This document shows, one piece after another, positions 1 through 13,463 of a stretch of 64,000 nucleotides of DNA. Origin of the DNA: Hypericum androsaemum (Eukaryota; Streptophyta; Magnoliopsida; Malpighiales; Hypericaceae); NCBI GenBank assembly GCA_963995505.1, contig OZ023185.1:17991691-18055690 (forward strand), written 5' to 3'. Each line of letters opens with the position of its first letter. Within the stretch, counting starts at the first letter, position 1. The position numbers were made by a program, and so were the translations under genes. The notes beneath the pieces were generated by a model that was not told where the DNA came from, ran no database searches, and worked only from the letters and a program-made list of their open reading frames with translations.

Positions 1-10
1 ACAAAAAAAA

Positions 11-1533
11 ATGGCCGCATCTCCCTCCAAACACCTTCTCCTCGTCCTCCTCCTCTCCCTATCCGTTGCCCTACTCCCGCCGACGCTCTCCCAGACAACA
101 TGCACCACCCAGAAGTTCAAAAACAACAACCTCTACGTCCACTGCCTCGACCTCCCGGTGCTATCCTCCTACCTCCACTACACCTACGACACCGCCAACG
201 CCACCCTCTCCGTCGCCTTCATCGCCGCCCCTTCCAAATCCAACGGCTGGATCGCCTGGGCCATCAACCCCACCGCCCCCAAGATGGCCGGCTCCCAGGC
301 CCTCGTCGCCTACAAGCAGGGCTCCGTGGCCGTCGTCAAGAGCTACAACATCAGCTCCTACTCGTCTGTCGTCCTCTCCTCGCTGTCGTTCGAGGTCTGG
401 GACACCAGCGCCGAGGCCAACGCCTCCTCCGGCCTCGTCACCATATTTGCTAAGATCAAGGTCCCCGCCGACCTCGCCGCCAAGGGGAGCTTCAACCAGG
501 TCTGGCAGGTGGGCCCCGCGGTCGACTCCGCTACTGGTGGGTTGACCCCCCACGCCTTCTCCGCCGCCAACTTGGCCTCCACCGGGAAGCTGGACTTGGC
601 CGGCGGCGGTCTGACCCCCAGCACCGGCGGGGGTGTTGGCTCCCGGACCAAGAAGAAAAACGTGAGCTTTCCATTTTCTTATATATCTTATTAATGAAAT
701 ATCCGTTATTTAAAAAATTCAAAAATATATTGGAATTTAATTGTGGGCAGATTCACGGGGTCCTAAACGCCGTTAGTTGGGGGATTCTGTTCCCGTTGGG
801 AGTGATAATAGCGAGGTACTTGAAGACTTTTGAGTCAGCCGGAGATGCCTGGTTCTATCTCCACGTGGCATGCCAGATCGCCGGCTACGCGATCGGCGTC
901 GCCGGCTGGGCCACCGGCTTGAAGCTCGGCAGCGAGTCCCACGGCATTGTTTGGCACACTCACCGGAACATCGGGATATCTCTCTTCGCCCTCGCAACTA
1001 TCCAGGTAACTTTGGATATTTTCGATTCGTCTTCCGGTTCAGTTTTAAGAACATTGATCTCAATAATAAAGCCATGGCTTTCCGATCTTTCATAATTTGG
1101 AGGGATTTTCGATTTGTCCGGTTTCTCACTTGTCCTTTCCATTTTTTATGAACTATCTTATCTTGTTGTTGTCGTGAACCCTCAATGCTTGTAATAACAG
1201 CCATGTCTGATTTGGTTCTTTCTCCAGCTTTTTGCCTTGTTCTTGAGGCCCCAGAAGGACCACAAGTTCCGCCTGTATTGGAATCTCTACCACTGGAGCG
1301 TGGGGTATACCGTCATCATCCTCGGCATCTTGAACATCTTCAAGGGTTTCGACATCTTGCACCCGGAGAAGAAATGGAAGACGGCCTACATTATCGTGAT
1401 CATTGCGCTCGGCGGAGTCTCGGCGTTGATGGAGCTGATCACATGGATTATTGTCATCAGGAGGAAGGCCAACAAGTCCACCAAGCCATATGACGGATAC
1501 AACGGTAACCAACAAGGCAGATCGGACGCGTGA
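11..1533 (+). CDS. Cytochrome b561 and DOMON domain protein (CYBDOM), 3 exons
   Basis: Exons 11-661, 751-1005 and 1228-1533 (all phase 0) give 403 residues. Residues 1-28 form a signal peptide. A DOMON domain (about 50-165) follows, with a candidate heme-ligand Met92 in a PKMAGSQ segment. After a Gly/Ser/Thr-rich linker comes the cytochrome b561 core, with several membrane helices (about 218-385) and four well-spaced candidate heme histidines, H219, H255, H288 (in HRNIG) and H324 (in NLYHW). Proteins of this family carry electrons from ascorbate across the plasma membrane; the DOMON part faces the apoplast. The tail is hydrophilic and cytosolic. The ATG lies only 10 bp from the window edge in an A-rich context, so the promoter is outside. 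Family assignment is secure; the physiological substrate is inferred. Confidence 0.95.
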
Positions 1534-2793
1534 TCTATAGACCGGCCAGTTTCGAATGGTCTGTAGTCTACCAACGAATGCTTGTTTGAGGGGCCTCTCC
1601 TTTCGGATTGATCATAGATGATACTTTTGTTAATCTCGAACAGGCTTCATTTTGGCCTTATTTTCCAGTACAGATTGGTTTGCTTATTATTGTCGTAGAA
1701 ACTAGAAAGGCTTGACCTTATTTGTATTATAAAGTATGTAAAATTGAATAGGGTTTCAAAGGTGATTAGACTTGGTGCTTGGATGTGTTCTTATAATTTA
1801 TTTTAGACTTCATGCCACCGTTCTGGTGATGATCAATGCGTGCCTGATCGATGTTTTTCGGGTTTTATCTTCGAAGGCTAACTCAAGCGTCGAAAATTTG
1901 AGAGCAATGTAAAAGTTATCAGAGTTCCGACGGATGCAAAGCATGGGGACCTGCGTTAGTCTAAAGTGAAATTCCATCATAGAAGAAAATGTCCGAAAGT
2001 TGGTTTAATGTAGTGACGATTAAAAGTTGCAAACAAATAGTACACTGAAAAAGACTTCCACCATAGGACAAATAATGGTGCTTAATATCCTAACACATCT
2101 TCAATTATCATCTCTAAACTACCAGTCAATTTTCATGAGAACCTGGTTCCACCGTACAGATTAGCAATTTGCCATTAGGTAAAATTTCATGGATCACTGA
2201 AAGTAAAAACCCAAGTGTCACCACCTGGTAACAGTGAAGTAAAAGTCACTTTAATGGATCCTCGTGGTACCTACCTAGCCGTAGAGCCCATCGTTGCTCA
2301 ACATGTGTATGCACCAAAACTATTGCTATTTCCTATACATATTTTGAAATATTGAGTGGATAGTTCAATGGATCCAAGTTAAGTGACCCTTATATGTCTC
2401 AAAATTGAAATAATGGAGCAGGAGACATTGAAAATTCGAGCGTGTGTGGATAAGCAAGGCGAGGAAACAGATGCAACGTTCACAGGTTAAATAGTTGGCT
2501 TCGCCGTGTCCCCCAATTTAATGCGTCCCAACCGATGGCGACCCAATTTTCAAATCTGAACTTAAAACGAACGTTGTCTTGAGTCTTTACGTGGGCCACG
2601 TCACAATGATGCTGCGATGACCGAATAAAAAGAGCCAGTAATGCTAATTTTAAAACCTTACATCATAATCGCATCATCAGCCTCTCATCAGAATTCAAAT
2701 ATGTAATATTGTTCAGGTGCACCAGGAATACACTCTTTAAAATCGGTATAATAATACTTAACGGGAGTGTATTCATTTAAGAAGGTCAAAATT
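1534..2793. other. 3' flank and intergenic AT-rich DNA
   Basis: Presumed 3' UTR of the upstream gene, then AT-rich sequence with no coding signal, RNA gene or terminal repeats that I can recognise. Confidence 0.6.
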
Positions 2794-3662
2794 AAAAAAA
2801 TTACTCTTAGGCCCTTGGAGTTTGGTATATTTGCCTCTTACCTACTATATTACAGTAATAGATTAAAAACTTCCAAAGTTTGGTTTTATTATACTCTCGG
2901 GTCCCTCGTTGACGTCTGTAAATAATTTTTTTATTTTATATTTGAAATGATTGTTATACCCTTGTTCCGGTCAACAAAAAACTTCGTTCATCTTCTCCAG
3001 CCATCTTTCCGGCGAACACCAACTCCGGCCATCATCTTCGGCAACCCTTCGGTCATTTTTCCGGCGACAAACAAAATCAACCCAAAAAATAACAAATTGA
3101 ATAAATCACAACCCAGTCCATAAAGCACACACCAAATCAGACCTCAACGTTTCACTGCTCCTCTTCCACCGACATATTCAGTCCGAGAGTCAACCAAAAT
3201 CAAGCGCGAGTGAGAAGAAGGTTCACAACGTTTCACTCACACCTGCACCGATATCCCAAACTTCGACCCACTCTTTGACATCCCCAGACTTCAACGGCGA
3301 CGCAGACCAGATCTGGGTGGCTGTTGGGGAGGTGGGTCGACGGACTGTGGCCGAATCTTGGGTTTGTGCGAGTTCGACGACGTTGTGAGGGGTTGGGTCG
3401 AAAGACGGTGGTCGAGACGGTGGAGTTTGATGAAGTTGGTGTTGCCGGAGATGGTCAGGGAGGGAGAGAGAAAATTAATTAGTCTTTTATTTTTTTGCAA
3501 GGGCACAAATGTCATTTTACTTAAAAAAACTGATTGATGACATCAGCGAAAGACCCGAGAGTATAATAAAACTAAATTTCGGAGAGTTCTTAATCTATTA
3601 CTGTAATACAGAGGTTGAGTGGCGAATATACCAAATCTCACGGGCCTTAGAGTAATTTGCCC
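2794..3662. mobile_element. Non-autonomous Mutator-like element with long inverted termini
   Basis: The first and last roughly 130 bp are imperfect inverted repeats. The outer sequence ATTACTCTWAGGCCC and the inner parts TACAGTAATAGATTAA and TTTTATTATACTCTCGGGTC occur in opposite orientation at the two ends. The same terminal signature (GGGCAAATTACYCT) bounds two other elements here, at 29791-30800 and 34949-36089. The GC-rich interior has no open reading frame of known type. I found no clear target duplication, so this copy is probably old. Confidence 0.7.
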
Positions 3663-5274
3663 AATTTATAAACGTAGAAAATACTTTTAAAAAAATTACT
3701 CATAAAACAGATCCATATATAGGCTAAATGCGCGAATCCAAAGATTGGGCTTTAGGCCTGGAACGGAAAAGCCCAAATCCATGTGTTTCCCACTGACGGA
3801 TTGAGACATGGGCCTATAAACTGTGGATCTGGCTTGAAGCGGGTAAGGAACGACGTGTCACTCGCTCTCTGTCGGTCGTCTCAAAATGGAAGGCAGGACG
3901 CCCCGTCCGAGCAAAGGACGCGTCGTAGAAATTAATTGGATGCAGATCATTATTTTAAAAATGAATTTCGAATTTTAGTCAATAAATTGGTTGTAAACAC
4001 ACACACTGCATGGAATCTCAGATAATGGAATTCTATGTATTGAAGCTAAGTTCACATAGTTAAAAAGTGAGATGAGAAATTGAAAATATAATTTAGAACT
4101 AAAGTTCAAAACCTGGGGATATAATAAAATTGTAATCATAAAAATGAAGTTCTACTCATAAAATAAAAGGAGCTTAGACAGGCTGCTGAGTTTTAGTTGT
4201 TTTGCAATAACTCATTTTTCTGAAAGGTGTTGATCAATAACTTCTAGATAATAACTTAAGTTTAATATAAATCCGATTCAAAGTTTTTCGTTACACAAGG
4301 GAAAAAGAAAAATACCACCCAGCCTCTGCCACCTATTTCCCCCTGACGGTGAGTGTTGTCTTTCGTTTACTTATCCGCGTGGGCAAACCGACGCGTCCGA
4401 TGCGTATAATTAGTCATTGCCATATTAGTAGAACCGACTTATTTTTTTGGTAGAAACTTATTTTTTTGTTTATACCTCTTCGTATATATTTAGTGGACTG
4501 ATTAATCTATCCTCTAGTGAAAGAATACAAAAATCTTTCGATAATAATAGATTTTAGCCTGATTACTCAGAGGAATGATAACTTTGGAGTTGGATTTGGT
4601 GCCTCCAACAATACCTAACGGACAACACGAAATACGGCGGTACATCACATGGCGGCACATTCACAACGGCACATCAATTTTTCAACGACACAACGACATA
4701 CTCACAACGACACATCAATTTTTAGCGACATATTACTTGATGTACCGTTCAAAAATTGATGTACCGTTTTGAATTTATCGCCGGGTCCAATATGCTGCCG
4801 TATTTTTATATTGTCTGATTGGTGCTGTTGAACTCTGCAGCACCGAATCCAATCCCGATAACCTTGTATCATTAAAAGGCCAGAGTCTTTTACTCGGAAG
4901 AAAGTTGGAAGAGTAAATGTCCCCTGGGCGACACAAATTCATTAATTTGCCGCGTTAGCGAGACGGTACAGCAAAATATAAAACAGATCATTGAATAATT
5001 ATTTCCGTAGTAGGTCCAGAACAAATATAAAACGGAGAAAATCAGTCCCCGAATAGGAAATACAAAAAAGAGCATAAAAACGGCATCGCTTTTCGAGTTG
5101 AACACAAAGATTCCAGGGATTCTCGTCTCTCGGCCTTTCCTTTCCCTAACTAACCTCACTCGTACTCTCTCACCCCTTAGTTTGGTTAGTTACTTCCACC
5201 GTTACGCGATTCCCTAATTTTGGCGCGCTCCGAGGGTGAGTGATCCCTAATCTCCCCCGCGAGCTAGGGTTTCG
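3663..5274. other. Intergenic region and lipase promoter
   Basis: AT-rich, with no gene seen. A short internal repeat around 4660-4770 contains the phrase ACACATCAATTTTT twice plus ATTGATGTACCG. The last 200 bp become GC-richer and should hold the promoter and 5' UTR of the lipase gene. Confidence 0.5.
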
Positions 5275-8200
5275 ATGGAGGCGATACAGGAGAGGGTGGA
5301 GGCGTGGATAAGGGAGCAGCGGGAGAGGATGACGTCGTGGGGGCGGGTTCAGTGGAGGATGAGGTGGCCGCCGTGGACGACGGCGATCGGGAAGGGTAGG
5401 GGCGACCGGAAGAGGATCCAGCAGGAGTTCGAGCGCCGGAAGAGACAGCTCCACCAGCTCTGCCTCGCCGTCAAGGTCGACTCCGTCTCCGATCTCCAGG
5501 AGATCCTCTGCTGCATGGTCCTCGCCGAGTGCGTCTACAAGGTACGTCGTCGTTTCCCTTCTAGTTATCTTCTCTTCGTGTGCATTGTTTAATTTAGCGG
5601 TAAAGTATTATTAGCGAGAATAATTGTTTGTGTTTTTGTTTTCGTTAACAATGTGTAGAGACCGGCTACCGAGATGGTACGAGCTGTAAATAAGTTCAAG
5701 GTTGACTTTGGAGGCGAACTCGTATCGTTGGAGCGTGTGCAACCGTCTTCAGATCATGTTCCTCACAGGTTCCTTTATTTTCCGTTCCCGTTTGTGCATT
5801 CTGTTGCTTGTTCATCGGTTGTGCTCTCCATTGGATGTTGACGGATTGGTTGATTATTCTCTCTGCATTTTGGTGTCCGAAGGTACTTATTGGCGGAAGC
5901 AGGTGACACGCTCTTTGCTTCTTTTATCGGGACGAAGCAGTACAAGTTAGTGTTACTGATACCCCGTGGCTGCTTTTCTATTTTGTATCTTGGTTTTTGT
6001 TAAAACATGATTGTTCTTTTCTCTTAACCAGGGATGTAATGGCTGATGTAAATATACTGCAAGGTGCTATTTTTCACGAGGATGCAGAGGAGGAGTTACC
6101 TACGGAAGATTTTGAATCTACAAGTGGTGAAAATGGAAGGGTGAATGGAGAACTTCGGTGGAATCCACTTGAATCAAAACCTAAAAATCTGAAAGGTCGC
6201 CCTAAGCCGGCTGCTCATCGGGTGAGATAAAGGCACCTTTTTGTTGGCATATGTAATACTCCGGGAACATCCTTGTCAGTTTTTGAATTGATCTTTTGAT
6301 GTCTGTGTCAGGGTTTCCTGGCTCGTGCTAAAGGCATACCTGCCTTAGAGTTGTACAGGCTTGCTCAAAAGAAGAATAGGAAGCTTGTGTTGTGTGGCCA
6401 TTCACTTGGTGGAGCAGTAAGTTTGATTATTTTTCTCACTCTCAGCGGAAGGATCTATCTGCTACTGGATTTCTGACCTTTGCTCGTTCCCTTAACCATT
6501 AGGTAGCAGCACTGGCCACCCTTGCGATTCTTAGGGTCGTTGCTACATCTTCTTCATCCAAAGAGACTGAAAATTTTCAGGTGAAATGTATAACATTTTC
6601 ACAGCCTCCAGTTGGCAATGCTTCCTTAAGAGAGTATGTTTCTCTATCTTTTCAGCTGTGGTTTTTGTTTCAGATAGCAAAAACTTGTAGATCATTATTT
6701 GGCTGTCCACCTATCCAACTGTTTACCCTGTTTTTTTTCTTTTCAGTTATGTCCACAGAAAAGGCTGGCAACACTATTTCAAAAGCTACTGCATACCAGA
6801 GGATGTGGTGCCACGTATGTTATCTCCGGCATATTTTCATCATTACAATGCCCAACCTTTGTCAACAAATGTTGAGGCTGAAGCTAACAGTCAGTCTGAG
6901 TTGAAACAAGAGGAAGGATTTGAAAATTCAAGAGGACAGAAACTTAAAGAGAATGGTGGAGAACCTTTGGTACTGGGTTTAGGTCCTGTACAGACTTCTT
7001 TTTGGAGATTGTCAAGGCTTGTCCCTTTAGAGGGACTCCGGAAGCAATTTAACAAGAACACACCAAAGGCAGTCGATCCAATTGAGGCATCTTCATCATC
7101 AATGTTTTCCACTGACGATGCAGTAGCTGAACCACAGTCTCTTGAAATTCAAGAGGGTTCAGATGGCATATCTCTTAAGCCGTTAATTGATTTCACTAAT
7201 GGATCTTCAGATGAAGCAGCAAGTGGAAAATCATCTGAAAGGAAAGAGCATAAAACTGGAGACAGAAGGGACTGGCGGAAAGTGCCAGCCTTACCATCAT
7301 ATGTGCCTTTTGGTAAGGTGGGAAAATGAGCATTTTTGCATATCACTTTTAATTTAATCTCAATTACTTGTGTCGCAACAGAGCAAACTATTCTAATTAC
7401 AGAATCTTCCTAATGAGCAGTTATAACTTATGGTCCACTTCCTTTCAGTATTGCTGCGGCTAGCTCATAGAAGCAGAGTTGTTTCTGAAATAAGATTTGA
7501 CAATACAATGACATTTTTTTTCTAACAAAGTTTTCATTTCACATCAGCTGTATCTTTTGGGGGAATCTTCAGTGGACTTATTGTCAGGTGCAGAGTACTC
7601 AAAGTTAACATCGGTAAGTGACCTCTTTCACAAATGTCTCTGAGTTTTGTTCTTTGATAGGGAGTTACACATGGTTTCCTATGCGATTGAATCATATGGA
7701 TTTTGTGTTCGTGCTAAGAGTGCCTGATGGTTTCTCATTGTTAAAACAATCAGATTAGTATAGCATTCCCTAAAAACTCCTCCCCCTTTATTTGCCAATT
7801 GTAGCCTGATAACTGCATCCTGTTTCATTACAATGTTCTTCTTTATTATATAGCAGCTCAGCTAAGCCTACCCCTCTCAGTTTACTGTTTTAGCCAAGTA
7901 GTTTACCGTATTCGGGTCTTGGAAAAGTGACATACAGCATTTCAGGTAGCTTCTTTTGCATCTCATTTTGCTTGCTTGTTCTGGCAAAGATATTTTCAGG
8001 TCAGATCAGTGATTGCTGAACTTCGGGAACGGTTTCAATCTCATTCTATGAGATCATACAGGTCGAGGTTTCATAGGTGAGATATTGCATTTGAAACTAT
8101 TTTCCAGACTACATAAATGCACTATTCATTTCTCTGGGATCAGTTTTCGTACAGATGTTAATGACCATCTTAAATGCATGGTCTGTATGCCATTCCTTTA

Positions 8201-11200
8201 TAGTGCTTGATTAAGTGGGAACTTGTTATTAGATTCTTTTGTTTGCCCCTTTTTTCTTTTTCTCCTCTCCATATCATTCATTATTATATGCTTTGAATCT
8301 TATAGTTTTGTAATGTGAAATGGTTACACTCCCATCACTTTCATGAGCATTAAGAATAAAAAGCAACTTCAAATATTAATTGTCAAACAAGTGAGCAATA
8401 ATCTATGCAGCAGATCGACGTTGATCGTGTATGTAACTGAATATGAGTGGATAACAGTGGCGTGCATTTTTCACTGACGACTTTAGGTATTTAGTTAGTT
8501 CTTTCCACTTTTCTCAAAAAAAAGTTAGTTCTTTCCACAGAGTACAGGAAGTACTTAATCTTTGGAAGTCCTTATGCTGCCTTAGACGCTGTATATTTGT
8601 GGCTGAAAAACTTTACTACTGTTTCCAGAATCTTTGAGATGTGCATGGGTGAGGGTGGTTCATCTTTCGTCAGGATGGACAAACTGCCACAATTCCCACA
8701 TTTGCATCAATGGCTTGGGCTATCCATTGCAGGAGCAGCTGAGCTTGCTCAGATTGCAGAGTCACCGGTTATAAGGACTGCTACTTCACTTGTTCCTTTA
8801 GGGTGGAGTGGGGTCCCTGGTGATAAGAATGGAGATCCAATAAAAGTTGATATTATGGGGTTTAGACTGCACCTCTGCTCTCTTGTTTATGCTCAGGTCA
8901 ATGGTAACTGGTATTGTCCTCCACTGCTATTCTTGATATATTGATATATAAGCTGGTATAATTTTTAGTATTTCCCGTGGCGGTCAATACAACACCTAAG
9001 CAGTGGTTTAGCCTTCAGGATTTAGCAGTGCGACTGTTTACTAATCATTTGATATGGACAAAGGACACAGATAATTTGAATCCGTAAGGGAAGAGATCAC
9101 GAGGACCAATGGGAAATTGCTCATGTCATAGAACAAACAAACTAGCATAATTATAGATTAATAGTAAATAGACAAAATCTGATAGTAATCTGGAAAGCTG
9201 CTTTATGTTTGCCTTCCAGGATGACCTTTTCCACTTTTCTGAAGAAGGGACTTCCAGTACAAGTTCGTAGAGTCCATTATAGATGAGGCGGTGCCACGAA
9301 TCCTGCTATTTTATGTTCAAATTAGATCGAATACTAGCAATTTCATCAATAATGAAGCTAACAAATAATTAAGATTAAGGTGTCCGGTAGGATCGCTATC
9401 TTATCACTCTTTTCCATGTAAGAACATATACTTTTTTTTGCCAGGTGCTCCACTATTGTGGAGTCATGTCCTTCAACTCTTAGCTACTCTGCAAACCATG
9501 AAGGAGAGACAGAGTTACAGAGGATAAGGGTTTTGGTTGGTGCTCCCCTGAAACGACCACCTAGGCACCTCAGTATGGCAGATGCACTGATACCTTGTTT
9601 CCCTTCCATTGATTCAGAAACTGTTAAGCTTAATAGCGGGCATATTTTTGCCCCCGATGGAAAATCCATTCGCCCTGAGGGGTTGGGTAATTTTTCCATT
9701 TATTGTATAAACGATTTTACAACTGTGTCGAAGGAGGTACATGTGAGAACCCGCAGAGTGAGACTTATTGGCCTTGAGGTAACATGTTGTATAGTTTTAA
9801 TTAATTAGCTTGAAGTGTTATGAATCGCCTGTGAACCAAATCGACATTTGTGGATGTTGTTTGGCAGGGTGCTGGTAAGACATCACTGTTCAAGGCACTT
9901 ATGAATCAATGCGGGCTGACCTCTGTAACCAATTTTGAGTATCTGCATAAAGAGAATGAAGTTAAAGAGAGTATTGCCGGTGGTATCTGCTACTCCGATT
10001 CTGATGGTGTAAATTTACAGGTAGTTATGCTTTAGTGATTCATTTTAACTATGCACACTTCAAAAACTGCCTTCCCATTTTATCTTATAAAAAATATATA
10101 TCTTGTGTATTCTTTGTTTTTTGCTGAAATAATACTGTGTTACATCTTTGGCTTCCCATGTCTGCTGCAGGACCTGAAATTGGAAGTCTCTCGTTTTAGA
10201 GATGAATTGTGGATGGGTATTCGTGATCTCAGTAGGAAGACAGATTTAATTATTCTTGTGCATAACCTATCACATAAGATTCCTCGATGGTCCAATTCAC
10301 CGCAGCAGCAGCCGGTTCTCTCCCTTCTACTAGATGAGGCAAAAGCTCTTGGAGTTCCATGGATTTTGGCTATTACAAACAAGTTTTCTGTAAGTGCTCA
10401 CCAACAAAAAGCGGCGATTGATGCAATTTTGCAGACATATCAAGCTTCCCCAAGCACCAGCGAAGTTGTCAATTCCTGCCCGTATGTTATGCCCACTGCT
10501 GCTGCAAGTGCTTCTTTGTCATTGGCGGCATCTGAAGAGGATGCTAACAGAAAGAATGGTGCCCAAAATCTTACATTTTCTCCTATTAGTCTAGTTTGGA
10601 GGCCATTTCAGAAGAAAGATGTTGTTTTCCCGGTTGATGGGGTTAATTCCCTCTGTAAGCTTGTTCATCGGGTGCTGAGAAGTCATGAAGAGGCCTCTTT
10701 TCAGGTAAAGCATCTACTCCAAAATTTAAACAAACCAATTATGTCTTGCATGCAGTTTGTCACTGTTGCATAAAATATCGTGGGGGTTCAAGTTTCTCCA
10801 TGGAGAATCTTCAATATGCAGCCTAGTCCTGCTTTCTCATGTTTTGCTGTCTGCTGAGCCTCAAAATTGACCCAAGATATCTTTTCAGTTGCCTTCCGTT
10901 TTGAGGTCGGATGGCAACATAATTTTATTACAAGTACTCAGATGCACTTTTGCTTTTATCCCAGCAGTAGTGGCCTGTCTTCTGTCCTCCTCAACCCTTA
11001 TAAACGTTAGGACATGTTCTGGTGTAACATCCTTCAACTAGTTGCTTTCTATATCTGCTTACCTGTTGGACATTGCCGAGGAGTTGTGGTCTGAACAAGA
11101 AATGCTATGTTTTTGCTTTATTGAAGGAACTCGCAAATGATAGGCTTTTAGCAGAGCTGGAATTGGAACGCGCCATGTCACTTGATGCAAATAAACGCTC

Positions 11201-11315
11201 CCAGGCGAAGTCATCTTCTGTGTCAGCCGCTGCTGTGGGTGCTTCCCTCGGCGCGGGGCTTGGCCTCGTCTTGGCAATTGTCATGGGTGCAGCATCAGCT
11301 TTGCGGAAACCGTAA
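5275..11315 (+). CDS. Class 3 lipase fused to a P-loop GTPase-like domain, 14 exons
   Basis: Exons: 5275-5541, 5659-5768, 5883-5945, 6032-6221, 6312-6416, 6503-6633, 6747-7317, 7548-7613, 8000-8076, 8629-8910, 9445-9778, 9868-10020, 10171-10704 and 11127-11315; phases close to 1023 residues. The N-terminal half is an alpha/beta hydrolase of the Lipase_3 family. Its nucleophile elbow GHSLGGA (239-245, Ser241) ends exon 5, and QPPVGN follows. A long low-complexity acidic/Ser-rich insert fills exon 7. The C-terminal half has a Walker A loop GLEGAGKT (730-737) spanning the exon 11/12 junction, then a GTPase-like core with DLIILVHNLSHKIP and a TNKF where NKxD is expected. A Gly/Ala/Leu-rich hydrophobic stretch just before the C-terminus may anchor it in a membrane. 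Length and order resemble Arabidopsis At3g07400 (recalled). Substrate unknown. It converges with the RAB gene, with 479 bp between stop codons. Confidence 0.9.
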
Positions 11316-11794
11316 TTATTGATTCAGGAATGAGGAACCTAGCCATATCTTTGATAATCTTGCGAGAGCATGGTTGCAGCTTAGTGTACCTTTTAGAGGT
11401 AAGTAATTGCATGGAAGTTCATTCTTTTATTCGGTGTAGATTGATTTTCTCTAGCCTCTCTTGCTTGTAGCTTTGTTATAGGAACATTTTCAAAGAGAAA
11501 TTTGATCCCTGGTTTTGCGGAATTCATCATAAGCTTCAAGAGTAACAAGGAAAGTAAAGGAAAAACAAGAGGTAGAGGTTTGATTTCATTGCAGAGGATA
11601 TGGAACCCACAATTTGCATATAATTCAGTCTTCCAGTGCTCGGGAGTGTATATCTGCTTTGATACATCGCAGAAAACTTGAACGACTGGCAGTAATCCGC
11701 AAGGCGATTCGAGGGCCAGGAACATAGACAAGAGCAACACTGGGTGCGATCTTCGTTACATCCAGAAGGTATGGTTAAATGGGAAGAACAAAAC

Positions 11795-12541
11795 TCATGT
11801 GGAACAACAAGAATAAATGCCCTGCTTTGACGAGTTGGCACCATCCTTCACCAGTGTTACCCGATTGACTGTCAACTCGGCCTTGTATGAATCCGAGTTG
11901 AGAATTTTCCTGCTCACATTGTTGTAGATCTCCCTGATAACGACCTCGAAAGCCGCCTCCACGTTGGTCGAATCCAAGGCGGATGTCTCCATGAAGAACA
12001 AGCCCTCTTGTTCTGCAAATTCTTTGGCCTCCTCTCTACTCACTTCCCTGATGTCCTCCAGATCACACTTGTTCCCGACCAGCATCCTCGCCGCGGTCGT
12101 ATCGCAATGAACTGCACAACGGATGACCCGCCGGATCAACAATCTTGCCAAAACGAAACTCAAAACAACTATGAGAGAGAGGCACTTACTTCCCAGTTCA
12201 TCAAGCCACCTCTTGACACTCTCAAAGGTGGTCCTCCTTGTAATATCATACACAACAAGAGCACCAAGTGCGCCCCTGTAATAAGCAGAAGTAACAGCTC
12301 TGAACCTCTCCTGACCGGCAGTGTCCCAGATCTGTGCCTTTATCTCCTTCCCATCAACGTCCACAACTTGGGTCTGGAACTCCACACCTATTGTTGCCTT
12401 TGAGTTGCTGTCAAACTCATTCCTTGCAAATCGGGCCAAGAGGTTTGACTTCCCCACTGCTGAGTCCCCTATTATCACTATCTTGAACAAGTACTCCTCC
12501 CCTTGCCCCCCTTCCTCCTCCTCCTCTTGCTTCCTCCCCAT
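11795..12541 (-). CDS. RABA5: Rab-A5-type small GTPase, 2 exons
   Basis: Exon 1 is 12190-12541 and exon 2 is 11795-12111; the 78-bp intron is phase 1, giving 222 residues. All G motifs are present: GDSAVGKS (25-32), the TIGVEF effector region (50-55), WDTAGQE (72-78), NKCD (131-134) and ETSALD. The protein ends in CCST, a double-cysteine geranylgeranylation signal. The spacing and the segment [20 protein letters not shown] are typical of plant RABA5 (Rab11-like), which works in post-Golgi/endosome-to-plasma-membrane traffic. The N-terminus has a run of five Glu. Reading through the short intron stays open, so an unspliced version would carry about 26 extra residues between the switch II and G4 regions. 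By position it matches RABA5b next to the lipase and AsnRS genes in Arabidopsis (recalled). Confidence 0.95.
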   Translation of the reverse strand: MGRKQEEEEEGGQGEEYLFKIVIIGDSAVGKSNLLARFARNEFDSNSKATIGVEFQTQVVDVDGKEIKAQIWDTAGQERFRAVTSAYYRGALGALVVYDITRRTTFESVKRWLDELGSKCLSLIVVLSFVLARLLIRRVIRCAVHCDTTAARMLVGNKCDLEDIREVSREEAKEFAEQEGLFFMETSALDSTNVEAAFEVVIREIYNNVSRKILNSDSYKAELTVNRVTLVKDGANSSKQGIYSCCST

Positions 12542-13463
12542 TGTCCAAATTCTCTACCTTCGTATTCGAGCACTGTCGGGAACTTGAGAATTTGTCTTTG
12601 CTTGGGATTCAGCTATAAAGCTGCCATCTTTATGGGTTCTTTGGGATGTGTGTGTGAATGTGATTGTGCAGTAGAATGGGGTGGAGGGTTTTGCCCTTTA
12701 TCTTAAATGCTAAGAAGCGTAATTGGCGGGGAGTGGACTTAACTTGCTAAGATTTTTTTTTCCGAAATAGAAAGTCGTGGTAAATAAATATCTTAAATAG
12801 GTAGTCGGTCATTATAATTATAAATGTGAATAATTTCAAAAAAAATTGAGAAAACGATCTACTAATGGGAGAAAATCCGGGATTTTTTTTTACAACTTGG
12901 GTTTGGACGCATACAGATCATGGGATAATAAGATGTTTCCTGTTTTAAGTACCTATTTTTATGTTATTTCTAGCATCCAAAGGAGACAAATCCGGTGGAA
13001 CCTCTCTTTCAAGTCCTTTTTTTAATATATATTTTGCTTCCAGTTCATTGTTTAGAGGGAACCTTTACAGGATTTTCTTAAAATATTATCTGGTATTTGG
13101 ACCTAATGGTCAACTAATTTATATTCGAACTAGTTAGAACTTTTAGAGAGGATGGCTTCTCAACCTTTGAATCATATGAACTACTAAACGTGACTGCCAC
13201 CTCTTGAAGAAAAGAAGGTAGCTACAAATTATTAGACAAAAGAAAGCTGTTTGACCACGGAACGGAGCAATCAAGCAGCTCGAGTATAGTACAATGGCAT
13301 AGGACATGACCCAGGTGGCAAGTTCTTATTAAATTTTCTCCATGAAATAATACTGAGACGTGCAACCTCCTAAACACCAATTTCCATTTTCCTCACCGTA
13401 ACACGATGACAATTAAATTTTAATATTTATGAGTTGACAATTACAAGGACCAGAGGAACTTGG
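12542..13463. other. RAB promoter and 3' region of the synthetase gene
   Basis: Both flanking genes read leftwards, so this holds the 5' region of the RAB gene (GC-moderate, 12542-12700) and the 3' UTR of the synthetase-like gene. AT-rich between; no further gene seen. Confidence 0.6.

Noticed and set aside
66..553. Long overlapping frames on both strands in the CYBDOM first exon
   Set aside because: GC-rich codon bias creates open shadow frames with Pro/Arg- or Gly/Asp-rich low-complexity products.
12008..12403. 131-codon frame antisense to the RAB gene
   Set aside because: Overlaps both RAB exons in antisense, no domain; shadow frame.
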